Assembly (NCBI GenBank): GCA_023435025.1
Contig: JAEYSE010000131.1
Coordinates: 1-48,893, forward strand
Direction of reading: 5' to 3'
DNA from: Bacillota bacterium
Lineage (GTDB): Bacteria; Bacillota; Clostridia; Christensenellales; CAG-138
DNA length: 48,893 nucleotides
Position numbers and translations under genes: made by a program. Of the stretch, positions 41,963 through 48,893 are shown in pieces. Every line of letters begins with the position of its first letter. Within the stretch, counting starts at the first letter, position 1. The notes beneath the pieces were generated by a model. The model searched no databases and had not been told where the DNA came from. It saw only the letters and a list, made by a program, of their open reading frames with translations.

Positions 41963-42319
41963 ATGAAAAGAGTACTGGTAGTGGATGATGCGGCGTTCAT
42001 GAGGATATCGATTAAAAATATCCTGACAAAGCACGGGTACGAGGTCTGCGGCGAAGCCGAAAACGGCGAGGTTGCCTTGCAGCGCTACAAAGAACTCACC
42101 CCGGATATTGTCACAATGGACATCACCATGCCTGAGATGGACGGTCTTTCGAGCCTGAAGCAGATCCTCGCATTTCAGCCGCGCGCCAATGTGGTGATGG
42201 TATCCGCCATGGGTCAGGAAACCATGGTACGCGAAGCCATAATCGCCGGGGCGAAAGGCTTTATTGTAAAGCCGTTTAAAGAGGACGTCATCATAGGCGC
42301 GCTCAATAACATCAAATAA
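41963..42319 (+). CDS. cheY: Chemotaxis response regulator CheY
   Basis: The 118-residue product is a stand-alone receiver domain with D8, D9, phospho-acceptor D53 (VTMDITMPEMDG), S81 and K103 (VKPF). CheA should be its kinase and CheC its phosphatase. It has a good AGGAGGAG ribosome site. Confidence 0.96.
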   Translation: MKRVLVVDDAAFMRISIKNILTKHGYEVCGEAENGEVALQRYKELTPDIVTMDITMPEMDGLSSLKQILAFQPRANVVMVSAMGQETMVREAIIAGAKGFIVKPFKEDVIIGALNNIK

Positions 42320-42365
42320 TTGTTTCTTTCAGGAACGCAAGAGCACATAGGAGAGAGGTGTCCGT

Positions 42366-44372
42366 ATGTCCCAGTCCGACTCCCTTTTAGAGGTATACAT
42401 TTTTGAAAACCTCCAGTTATTGGACCAATTGGAAACCCATATGCTCACCGCCGAAAAGACGGACCGCTTTACTGAGGCGCAGGTAGACGCCATTTTCCGT
42501 ATCCTTCATACCGTAAAGGGCTCCAGCGGCATGATGGGCTTTGACGGGCTTACGCACCTGTCCCACGCGATGGAGGACCTGTTCTCATTTATCCGTGATA
42601 ACAGGGCCAATAAATACGACCACCGCAAGGTATGCGATCTTGTGTTTTCTGCGCAGGATTTTTTGAAACATGAAATTGAGCGCCTTCAGGACGGTATATT
42701 GCCGGAGAAGGACCCCAAAGAACTGCTCACCGAGATTGCGCTTTACCATAAGGAATTGAAAAACGGATTGGATACAGACGAACCCCACGGTTCGGACTCC
42801 CCCGCCGTTCCTGTTTCCACCTCCGCGCCTGCTATGGACGCGGAAGCAGGCGAAAAGCGGTACGAGGTGAAAATCCGGTTTGAAAAAGACTGCAAAATGG
42901 AGAATGTGCGTGCGTTCGGCGTCATCAGATCCGTCGAGTCGTTGGCTACCTCCATCACAACCATCCCTGCGGACGTTTTACAGGACGGCAGCGAGGATTA
43001 TATTGTTGAGCACGGCTTTGTACTAACGCTCGTTTCTTCCGCCCCACGTGAGCTGTTGCAAGAAAAGATATCCTCAAACTTCTTTCTTGCGTCGTTTTCC
43101 TTAAACGAAGTCACGCAAGAGCAGAAGGCCGCCCAATCCGCTGGTGCGAACCAAGCCGAAACGGAAACCAACGCGCAGGCAGCCGAGCAGGCAATCGCCC
43201 ACCAGAAGCAGAACTATATGAGCGTGCGGCTAGAAAAGCTGGACAAGCTGATGGACCTTGTGGGCGAAATCGTAATTGCGGAAACTACCGTGACCAAGAA
43301 TCCGGAGGTCGCGAACCTGCATATCGATTCGTTTGAAAAGGCGTCCCGCCAGCTTCGGAAGTTGACTGATGAACTGCAGGATACCGTAATGTCCATCCGC
43401 ATGATCCCCATATCAGCAACGTTCCACCGCCTGGAGCGCATTTTACGGGATATTTGCAAAAAGACAGACAAGAAAGCGGAGCTAAAGATTAGTGGCGAAG
43501 ACACTGAAATGGACAAGAGCGTGATCGACAACCTTGGCGACCCGCTCATGCACATTATCCGCAACGCCATCGACCACGGCATAGAGGAACCTGCCGTCCG
43601 CAAGCAGAAGGGCAAGCCGGAGGCCGGCCGTATTACCGTGGACGCCCGTAACAACGGCGGCGAGGTACTCATTGAGGTATCCGACGATGGCCGCGGACTG
43701 GACCGTGAAAAGATACTAAAGAAGGGAATTGATGTCGGCCTGGTCAAGAAGCCGGAAAGCGAAATGACGGATAAGGAAGTTTATTCTCTCATATTTGCGC
43801 CGGGCTTTTCCACCAACCAGATTGTCACGGAATTCTCCGGGCGTGGCGTGGGTATGGACGTGGTGCAGCGCAACGTGGAAAAAATGGGCGGCTCCCTTTC
43901 GGTAGACAGTGTTCCCGGAAAGGGCATGAGCGTACAATTCCGTATTCCTTTGACATTGGCCATTATCACCGGCATGCAGGTTTCCGTAGGTGGTTCCATA
44001 TTCATACTGCCGCTTTTAAGCATTATGAAGTCCTTTAAGCCCTCCCCCGGCGAAGTGTTTAAAGACCCGGACGGCAACGAAATTATACTCATCCGCGGCA
44101 AGTGCTACCCCATCGTCCGCTTGCACCGCCTTTTTGAAATAGAAGGCGCAGAGACGGAATTTGAAAATGGTATACTTGTGGTGCTCGAAGGCGACCAGCG
44201 CAGCTACTGCTTGTTTGTAGACGCTCTCATCGGCGAGCAGCAGACCGTAATCAAACCCCTGCCCCCCTATGTAACACGTTGCCTGGGCTGGCAAAACGGC
44301 ATCTCGGGCTGCACGATATTAGGGGACGGCAGCGTCAGCCTTATTCTTGACGTAGCTGGGCTTTTGGAATAA
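42366..44372 (+). CDS. cheA: Chemotaxis histidine kinase CheA
   Basis: The 668-residue kinase has an N-terminal HPt domain with the phospho-histidine H48 (ILHTVKGSSGMMGF), a P2 region (about 160-245; CheY/CheB docking), P3 dimerisation helices (about 285-350), the P4 ATPase domain with HIIRNAIDHGIEEP, DDGRGLD and FSTNQIVTEFSGRGVGMDVV, and a C-terminal CheW-like P5 domain (about 525-668). It follows cheY by 46 bases. Confidence 0.97.
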   Translation: MSQSDSLLEVYIFENLQLLDQLETHMLTAEKTDRFTEAQVDAIFRILHTVKGSSGMMGFDGLTHLSHAMEDLFSFIRDNRANKYDHRKVCDLVFSAQDFLKHEIERLQDGILPEKDPKELLTEIALYHKELKNGLDTDEPHGSDSPAVPVSTSAPAMDAEAGEKRYEVKIRFEKDCKMENVRAFGVIRSVESLATSITTIPADVLQDGSEDYIVEHGFVLTLVSSAPRELLQEKISSNFFLASFSLNEVTQEQKAAQSAGANQAETETNAQAAEQAIAHQKQNYMSVRLEKLDKLMDLVGEIVIAETTVTKNPEVANLHIDSFEKASRQLRKLTDELQDTVMSIRMIPISATFHRLERILRDICKKTDKKAELKISGEDTEMDKSVIDNLGDPLMHIIRNAIDHGIEEPAVRKQKGKPEAGRITVDARNNGGEVLIEVSDDGRGLDREKILKKGIDVGLVKKPESEMTDKEVYSLIFAPGFSTNQIVTEFSGRGVGMDVVQRNVEKMGGSLSVDSVPGKGMSVQFRIPLTLAIITGMQVSVGGSIFILPLLSIMKSFKPSPGEVFKDPDGNEIILIRGKCYPIVRLHRLFEIEGAETEFENGILVVLEGDQRSYCLFVDALIGEQQTVIKPLPPYVTRCLGWQNGISGCTILGDGSVSLILDVAGLLE

Positions 44373-44457
44373 AATAAATTACATATGCGGCATGGTGGAT
44401 AAATGTAACAATAGGCATTTTTTCCGCATGCCGCTTTCATTGTATGGGAGATAGGGT

Positions 44458-45531
44458 ATGAGATATATTCCCTCGAACTGCCTGCGTGTCGGGCAAGTTT
44501 TAGCAAACAATTTGGTGCTTGATCGCAACAGGCTGCTGTTGCGAAAGGGAATGGCGCTCACCGCTTCCCAGATTCTCAAGATCCGCCAGCTCGGCTTTCA
44601 GGGCGTATATATTGACGACGATATCTCCTCTGATATTCAGATTGCGCACATCATCAGCGATGAACTCAAGCAACGGGCCAAGCAGGAAGTACGCGCCATG
44701 TTTGTGGAAGCGGAAAACAGCCGCGGACGCAAGGTGCTTTCTAACACCGACCGCCTGCGCGACGTGATATCCAACATGGTGGAAGAGATCATGCATAATC
44801 GCAACACCATGGTAAATATCGTGGATATCCGCACCTACGACGACTATACGTTCAGCCACAGCATTAACGTCGCGGTGCTCTCCTGCATGATCGGAACGGT
44901 ATTGGGGCTCTCCTATCGGGCGCTCAATAACCTGACTTTGGGCGCGCTGATGCACGACATCGGCAAAGTGTTTATTGACAAACGCATCATCAACAAGCCG
45001 GGCAAACTGACGCCCGAAGAACTGGACCAGGCCAAGCGGCACAGCCTTCTGGGTTACAACTACCTGTGCGCAAATAAAAGCATACCCGAGGACGCCCGCC
45101 TTGTAGCCTTAATGCATCATGAGCAGTTCGGCGGCTCCGGCTACCCTTCCGGTCTCTCCGGCTCGCAAATCAACCTCTTTAGCCGCATCGTCTGCATTGC
45201 GGACGTATACGACGCGCTGATATCGGACAGGCCTTACCGCAGGGCCATGTTGCCTTCGGACGCGGTGGAGTACATTATGTGCGGGTATAACACCATGTTT
45301 GACCCGGATATCGTATCCGCTTTTACCAAGCGCGTAGCCCCCTACCCCATCGGGACCTGTGTTAAGCTGAGTACCGGGGAATTCGCCGTGGTGGTCACCA
45401 ATTATGAAACCAACTGTTTAAGGCCCCGCGTGCGAATCATAAGGGACAACAAACCGACGGAAGAATATATCAACCTGGCGCAGGATTTTTCCAAGCTGCA
45501 TGTGACCATACTCGAAATCATCAATTCCTGA
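44458..45531 (+). CDS. HD-GYP domain cyclic-di-GMP phosphodiesterase
   Basis: The 357-residue product has an N-terminal domain (about 1-110) of unknown ligand and an HD-GYP domain (about 120-320) with H134, HDIGK (166-170), MHHE (219-222) and GSGYP (226-230; the usual DGTGYP is changed to GGSGYP). HD-GYP enzymes hydrolyse cyclic di-GMP, which usually blocks motility. It follows cheA by 85 bases on the same strand and is the last gene before a strong terminator, so it probably links motility to second-messenger levels. GGGAGATAG precedes the ATG. Confidence 0.92.
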   Translation: MRYIPSNCLRVGQVLANNLVLDRNRLLLRKGMALTASQILKIRQLGFQGVYIDDDISSDIQIAHIISDELKQRAKQEVRAMFVEAENSRGRKVLSNTDRLRDVISNMVEEIMHNRNTMVNIVDIRTYDDYTFSHSINVAVLSCMIGTVLGLSYRALNNLTLGALMHDIGKVFIDKRIINKPGKLTPEELDQAKRHSLLGYNYLCANKSIPEDARLVALMHHEQFGGSGYPSGLSGSQINLFSRIVCIADVYDALISDRPYRRAMLPSDAVEYIMCGYNTMFDPDIVSAFTKRVAPYPIGTCVKLSTGEFAVVVTNYETNCLRPRVRIIRDNKPTEEYINLAQDFSKLHVTILEIINS

Positions 45532-45631
45532 TACTTAAGGTAACGGCGATTTAACGCTCCGGCATTTTTTTGCTTTGGATACCCCGTTCCCAGCTTTTCT
45601 TGTGAGACACATAAATCCCTTTTATATGCTC

Positions 45632-45654
45632 AACCGGCCGCACTGCGGCCGGTT
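45632..45654 (+). terminator. Terminator after the HD-GYP gene
   Basis: AACCGGCCGC-ACT-GCGGCCGGTT with a following T run. It is a strong 10-base stem, likely ending the cheC operon; on the other strand it can also serve the acetyltransferase gene. Confidence 0.9.
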
Positions 45655-45670
45655 TTTTTCATCCGTTCAT

Positions 45671-46225
45671 TTACTGTGCTGACTGTTCCCATTCCCCACG
45701 TAGCAGCCCATACTCATAGGTGTCCACATAAATCGGGTTGCCGGACGCATCCGTATGAAACGAGACGTTTTGTATCAAATGCCGTTCCCGCTGCATGCCT
45801 AAGCGTTCAAGCAGCCTCCATGATTTCTCGTTTTCCGGGTTGCACTGCGCGATGATACGTTGCGCACCCCATTCCCAAAAGGCTCGGTCCAAAAGCGCAC
45901 GCGCGCTTTCCATGGCGTAGCCTTTTCCCTGATAAGCGGCGTTGAACACGAAGCCAAGCTCCCATATATCATCATACGCCTGCCGTGAAAAATAGAGGTT
46001 CCCGATCAGCCTACCGTTTTCTTTGAGACAGACCGCCCAAAAGTCTTCGTCTTCTGCCCGTCTATGGGCTTCCTGCTTACACTGCTCCGCGTTAAAAGGC
46101 GCATATGGCTCAAAGCGCACGACGCCGGGATCGGAAAGGTAGGCATACAGGTCCTCCCAATCCTCCCCGTGAAAACGCCGGATGATGAGTTTGTCCGTTT
46201 CGATCATCATAAAAGTGACTTTCAT
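45671..46225 (-). CDS. GNAT family N-acetyltransferase
   Basis: The 184-residue product has the GNAT pattern: IETDKLIIRRFHGEDWEDLY (about 7-26), WAVCLKENGRLIGNLYF, the acetyl-CoA-binding ELGFVFNAAYQGKGYAMESARALL (Q/R-x-x-G-x-A type), and ENEKSWRLLERLGMQRE. It is of the RimJ/RimL type that modifies ribosomal protein N-termini or small amines. The ATG at 46223-46225 has GGAAG upstream; later ATGs lack a ribosome site. Substrate unknown. Confidence 0.88.
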   Translation of the reverse strand: MKVTFMMIETDKLIIRRFHGEDWEDLYAYLSDPGVVRFEPYAPFNAEQCKQEAHRRAEDEDFWAVCLKENGRLIGNLYFSRQAYDDIWELGFVFNAAYQGKGYAMESARALLDRAFWEWGAQRIIAQCNPENEKSWRLLERLGMQRERHLIQNVSFHTDASGNPIYVDTYEYGLLRGEWEQSAQ

Positions 46226-46317
46226 TTTTCTTCCATTAGGGTATCGCACCGATGCAGGATATGCAACTCGATTCTGGCTGCGGCCTTACATTTCCTTCCA
46301 GAAACACTTGCGCTAAG

Positions 46318-46356
46318 AGGTTTGTCGTGTTAAACTTGGTTTATCACAACAAACCT
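46318..46356. promoter_or_regulatory. Long inverted repeat, probable operator of the BlaI-like gene
   Basis: AGGTTTGTCGTGTTAAAC (46318-46335) and GTTTATCACAACAAACCT (46339-46356) are inverted copies that match at 16 of 18 bases, 3 bases apart. It lies just before the blaI-like ribosome site, in the gap between divergent genes. Confidence 0.6.
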
Positions 46357-46378
46357 TTTGGTTCTGGAGGTGCGGGCT

Positions 46379-46735
46379 ATGGACTATAAGCTGTTCGACG
46401 CGGAGCGCCGGTTTTTAAACATGATCTGGGAAGCGGAGCCTGTCAATTCCACAGAGCTAAGCAAGCTGGCGCTTTCTGCTCTGGGTTGGAAAAAATCCAC
46501 CACCTACAATATGATAAGAAGGCTCGCGGAGCGAGGCTTTGTAGTAAACGAAAACGCGACGGTTCGCTCCTGCGTTACGCGGGAGGAAGTGGCCCGGTAT
46601 GAAAGCACGGAACTGATTGAAAAAAGCTACGCGGGCTCCGTTCCTGCCTTTCTCGCAGCATATCTCAGGGACCGGAGGCTGACGCCAAAGGAAGCAATGG
46701 AACTAAAACGCATGATTGAGGAGGCCGAACGCTAA
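46379..46735 (+). CDS. blaI: BlaI/MecI/CopY family transcription repressor
   Basis: BlaI-type repressors block a target operon until the sensor protease cleaves them. The 118-residue product has the winged-helix DNA-binding pattern LNMIWEAEPVNSTELSKLAL, KKSTTYNMIRRLAERGFVVNENATVRS (about 35-65), and a C-terminal dimer helix. The ATG at 46379 has a GGAGG site 7 bases upstream. Its stop overlaps the M56 gene start by one base. The final gene target may be beyond the window. Confidence 0.9.
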   Translation: MDYKLFDAERRFLNMIWEAEPVNSTELSKLALSALGWKKSTTYNMIRRLAERGFVVNENATVRSCVTREEVARYESTELIEKSYAGSVPAFLAAYLRDRRLTPKEAMELKRMIEEAER

Positions 46736-47724
46736 TGGAGCACGTATTTCGGGTCATACTCAACATCAGCTATACCGGGGGTATCGTTATACTCGCCGTA
46801 CTGTTGATACGCCTGCTGTTAAAGAAAGCGCCCAAGTGGATTTCCTATGCGCTGTGGGCGGCGGTATTGTTCCGGCTTGTTTGCCCGTTTTCCTTTGAAA
46901 GCGCGCTGGCGCTCATTCCCAGCGTAGAACCTGTGCCAAAAGAATTTCTCACGGCCGAAACGCCCGCCATACATACGGGGTTTTCCTTGCTCAACTCCAC
47001 GGTTAATCCCGCGCTTGAAAACAGCTTGACTCCCGCTCCTTACGCTTCCGCCAACCCGGCACAGATCGCTCTTTGGATTTGGGGTTGGGTATGGGGTTTG
47101 GGCATAGCAGGGATGCTTATTTTTGCCCTGTGCTCCACGCTGCGGTTTTATAGGCGTATCCGGTTCGCAACGCTGGTGGAGCCGGGCGTGTATGAAAGCG
47201 ATCAAATCGGCACGGCGTTTGTATTCGGCATTTTTCGTCCCAAAATATATATACCGTCCGGGCTTGCGCCTGCGCAACTTTCGCATGTGTTGCTTCACGA
47301 ACGCATGCACATCAAGCGGCTCGATCACCTGTGGAAGCCGCTTTCCTTCCTTGTGCTTGCGCTGCACTGGTTCAACCCGCTCGTCTATCTTGCGTACCAT
47401 TGTTTTGGCCGGGATATGGAGCTTTCCTGCGATGAGCGGGTGCTGAAAAGCGCCGGGGAGGATATCCGGCAGGCTTACTCCAACACGCTTTTGTCCGTGT
47501 CCGTCTCCCGCGGGGCGCTTCTCGCCCCCCTTGCTTTTGGAGAAAGCAACACGAAGCTTCGCATAAAGAATGTGCTGCAATATAAAAAAACCTGTGTTTT
47601 GGATTGCCGTTTCCGGTATCGTGTTTGCGGCGACAGCTGCCGTATTGTTGCTTTTAAACCCGATCTCCCCTGCCCTGCCGGTGAACGCCATTACCGAGGT
47701 GCCAATCACGCAGGCGGAACGTGA
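46735..47724 (+). CDS. blaR1: M56 BlaR1-like sensor metalloprotease, N-terminal fragment (frameshifted)
   Basis: M56 proteins sense beta-lactams or other signals and trigger BlaI cleavage. The fragment has several membrane helices and the zinc protease motif HERMH (188-192) in LLHERMHIKRLDHLWKPL, and GRDMELSCDERVL further on. Up to FGESNTKLRIKNVLQYKK (268-285) the family pattern is intact; then the frame changes at a run of seven A (47584-47590) into an unrelated tail that ends at 47724. The missing next part, PVFWIAVSG onward, continues in the other frame at 47570-48763. One base too many in the A run would explain it. Gene name is by family. Confidence 0.85.
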   Translation: MEHVFRVILNISYTGGIVILAVLLIRLLLKKAPKWISYALWAAVLFRLVCPFSFESALALIPSVEPVPKEFLTAETPAIHTGFSLLNSTVNPALENSLTPAPYASANPAQIALWIWGWVWGLGIAGMLIFALCSTLRFYRRIRFATLVEPGVYESDQIGTAFVFGIFRPKIYIPSGLAPAQLSHVLLHERMHIKRLDHLWKPLSFLVLALHWFNPLVYLAYHCFGRDMELSCDERVLKSAGEDIRQAYSNTLLSVSVSRGALLAPLAFGESNTKLRIKNVLQYKKTCVLDCRFRYRVCGDSCRIVAFKPDLPCPAGERHYRGANHAGGT

Positions 47725-48763
47725 AGCGCTTTCTGTCTTACCCCAATCCCAGAAGGCTTACCGCTACAGCTACCACGTGGACCCTTCCATCAAAAGCGCG
47801 CGGCTGTATGTGGAAGGCTGGCGCGAGGGCGTATACCAGGGTGCATGGGGGGATTATATTCTACCCGTGGATAAGCAGGAAGGAAACATCACGCTTTCCC
47901 AAGAGTTTTCCGTTACAGGCAGCACACGCGGGACAGAGTGGACGGTACTTGGTCCCTCGGGCGCAGGCGTAGGATTCTCCGCCCAATTGCCCTCGGATTT
48001 TAATGCCAGCTCCAGTGCAGCGGCCTTCCTTTTTTCCGGTGAAGAAGAAGGCATCTGGCCCATCAGGATTTATGAGGAGTTCGATCCTACTTCCAGTAAG
48101 TCGGCGCCCGCTACCAATCCTGTCATTTTAGGGGCCGTGGCGTTTACCGCCGGGAACCTCATCCGGTCTTATGAGTGCCAGTTCCTTATGGAAAACCCGG
48201 ATTACATTGCGAAGTACGAATACGTCTATCTGTTCAAATGCGTGTTTTCCACCAAGGATGTAGAGGAACTGGAAGCAGAGCGAGCTGCTATCCCGGGCCC
48301 GGCCGGGGCCAATGCGCCCGGCCCCGCCATGCAGGACAAGACAACGGAGGCCTCGCCCGGCCCCGCTATGCAGGAAAAGACGGCCGAAGAAATCGTGCCA
48401 TCGCCAACTGCGAGCTTTGCGGACGATGCCTCCATTACGCTGATACAGGGCGGCAAGGCCGTGCGTACCGTTTCCATAAAGGACAATACGGAGTATCAGG
48501 ATTTGGCGCAGCGCGTCATATTCGGCCATTTGGTACTTTCCGCCGCCTGGCCCGCTGTGGATGTGGAGTCGTTTGAGGACCGAATTGAATTGTATGCGAA
48601 CGTTGCCGAAGGCGCGCTAGCCGATACGCATTATATCTTTCTCCAGGATGGCAAGCCCTGCGTACAATCGGGTAAGGACGGCATGTGGACCTTTATGCAG
48701 GAGGAACTTTACCAGGAGCTGTATGCAGTCGCATCGGGAGAAAACACTCCATCGGTAGGTTGA
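47570..48763 (+). CDS. C-terminal part of the frameshifted M56 protein
   Basis: This frame continues the family: after the shift point comes KKPVFWIAVSGIVFAATAAVLLLLNPI, the last membrane helix of BlaR1-like proteins, then an extracellular domain of about 350 residues that I do not recognise. It does not look like the penicillin-binding sensor domain. It contains a 13-residue repeat (PGPAMQDKTTEAS, PGPAMQEKTAEEI) encoded by a 39-base DNA repeat at 48315-48353 and 48354-48392. The start given is the first ATG of this frame and lies inside the upstream gene without a ribosome site, so independent translation is unlikely. Confidence 0.72.
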   Translation: MCCNIKKPVFWIAVSGIVFAATAAVLLLLNPISPALPVNAITEVPITQAEREALSVLPQSQKAYRYSYHVDPSIKSARLYVEGWREGVYQGAWGDYILPVDKQEGNITLSQEFSVTGSTRGTEWTVLGPSGAGVGFSAQLPSDFNASSSAAAFLFSGEEEGIWPIRIYEEFDPTSSKSAPATNPVILGAVAFTAGNLIRSYECQFLMENPDYIAKYEYVYLFKCVFSTKDVEELEAERAAIPGPAGANAPGPAMQDKTTEASPGPAMQEKTAEEIVPSPTASFADDASITLIQGGKAVRTVSIKDNTEYQDLAQRVIFGHLVLSAAWPAVDVESFEDRIELYANVAEGALADTHYIFLQDGKPCVQSGKDGMWTFMQEELYQELYAVASGENTPSVG

Positions 48764-48853
48764 TTGTACTCAAAAACTGAAAATTCCTGCCGGATCAAGC
48801 AGGGTTGTAACCGGTATGGCGTAAGCTGTGCCGGTTATGCTATGCCGAGAATA

Positions 48854-48881
48854 TTGTTGAAAATCCGATAAATGCTATAAT
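48854..48881 (+). promoter_or_regulatory. Sigma-A-type promoter reading out of the window
   Basis: TTGTTG (48854-48859), 16 bases, TATAAT (48876-48881). The window ends shortly after. The gap between this and 48763 contains short hairpin-like sequences (CCTGC/GCAGG; AACCGG/CCGGTT) without a clear T run. Confidence 0.6.
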
Positions 48882-48893
48882 GGATATAACTGT

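Noticed and set aside
1..48893. CRISPR arrays, insertion sequences and phage genes
   Set aside because: No regular spaced repeats, transposase, integrase or phage structural genes were seen. Repeats found are single dyads or short duplications.

Overview
The window looks like a chromosomal segment of a motile, Gram-positive-type anaerobe of the Bacillota (Clostridia-like; the exact lineage cannot be fixed from sequence alone). The evidence is the gene set: FlhF/FlhG, a SigD-type FliA, the FliW-CsrA pair, a YvyF-like zinc protein, CheC and CheD, an FhlX/YlqH-like FlhB paralogue, no P- or L-ring genes (flgH, flgI), and an Rnf ion-pumping complex. Most of the window is moderately GC-rich; about 9.3-12.0 kb is visibly more AT-rich.

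Layout. 0.2-3.7 kb (+): a small membrane protein, a short ComEC with a decayed C-terminal metallo-beta-lactamase domain, and holA. 3.7-4.7 kb: two divergent genes of unknown function, one encoding a Met/Gly-rich repeat protein, separated by a large inverted repeat. 4.8-8.3 kb (-): a compact rnfCDEA operon with no rnfG or rnfB. 8.6-9.3 kb (+): two half-size TauE/SafE permeases. 9.5-11.8 kb (-): an ABC exporter under a regulator with two MerR-type DNA-binding domains, next to a tRNA-3'-end-like sequence. 12.0-40.4 kb (-): flagellar and chemotaxis genes in several transcription units. 40.8-45.5 kb (+): cheC-cheD-cheY-cheA and an HD-GYP phosphodiesterase. 45.7-48.8 kb: a GNAT acetyltransferase and a BlaI/BlaR1-like pair whose M56 sensor gene is frameshifted in a run of seven A.

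How the flagellar block works together. A sigma-A-like promoter at 29951-29980 appears to start a long operon: transglycosylase, flgB, flgC, fliE, fliO, P, Q, R, flhB, A, F, G and fliA. FliA then has sequence-matched promoters (TAAA, 15 bases, GCCGAT-like) before flhO (18686-18712), before fliD (36065-36091), and more weakly before a calcium-binding protein gene (40557-40583). These give the late classes: flhO-flhP-yvyF-flgM-flgN-flgK-flgL-yviE-fliW-csrA; fliD-fliS-chaperone-cheW-DUF327-cheW; and EF-hand protein-fliK-flhX-putative amidase. Missing from the window are fliF, fliG, fliH, fliI, fliJ, flgD, flgE, fliL, fliM, fliN, motAB and flagellin.

Most unusual points: a signal-less putative Cys/His peptidoglycan hydrolase translationally coupled to flhX and fliK; a signal-less EF-hand protein leading the same late operon; a signal-less lytic transglycosylase leading the early operon; and the Rnf cluster lacking its usual G and B genes.
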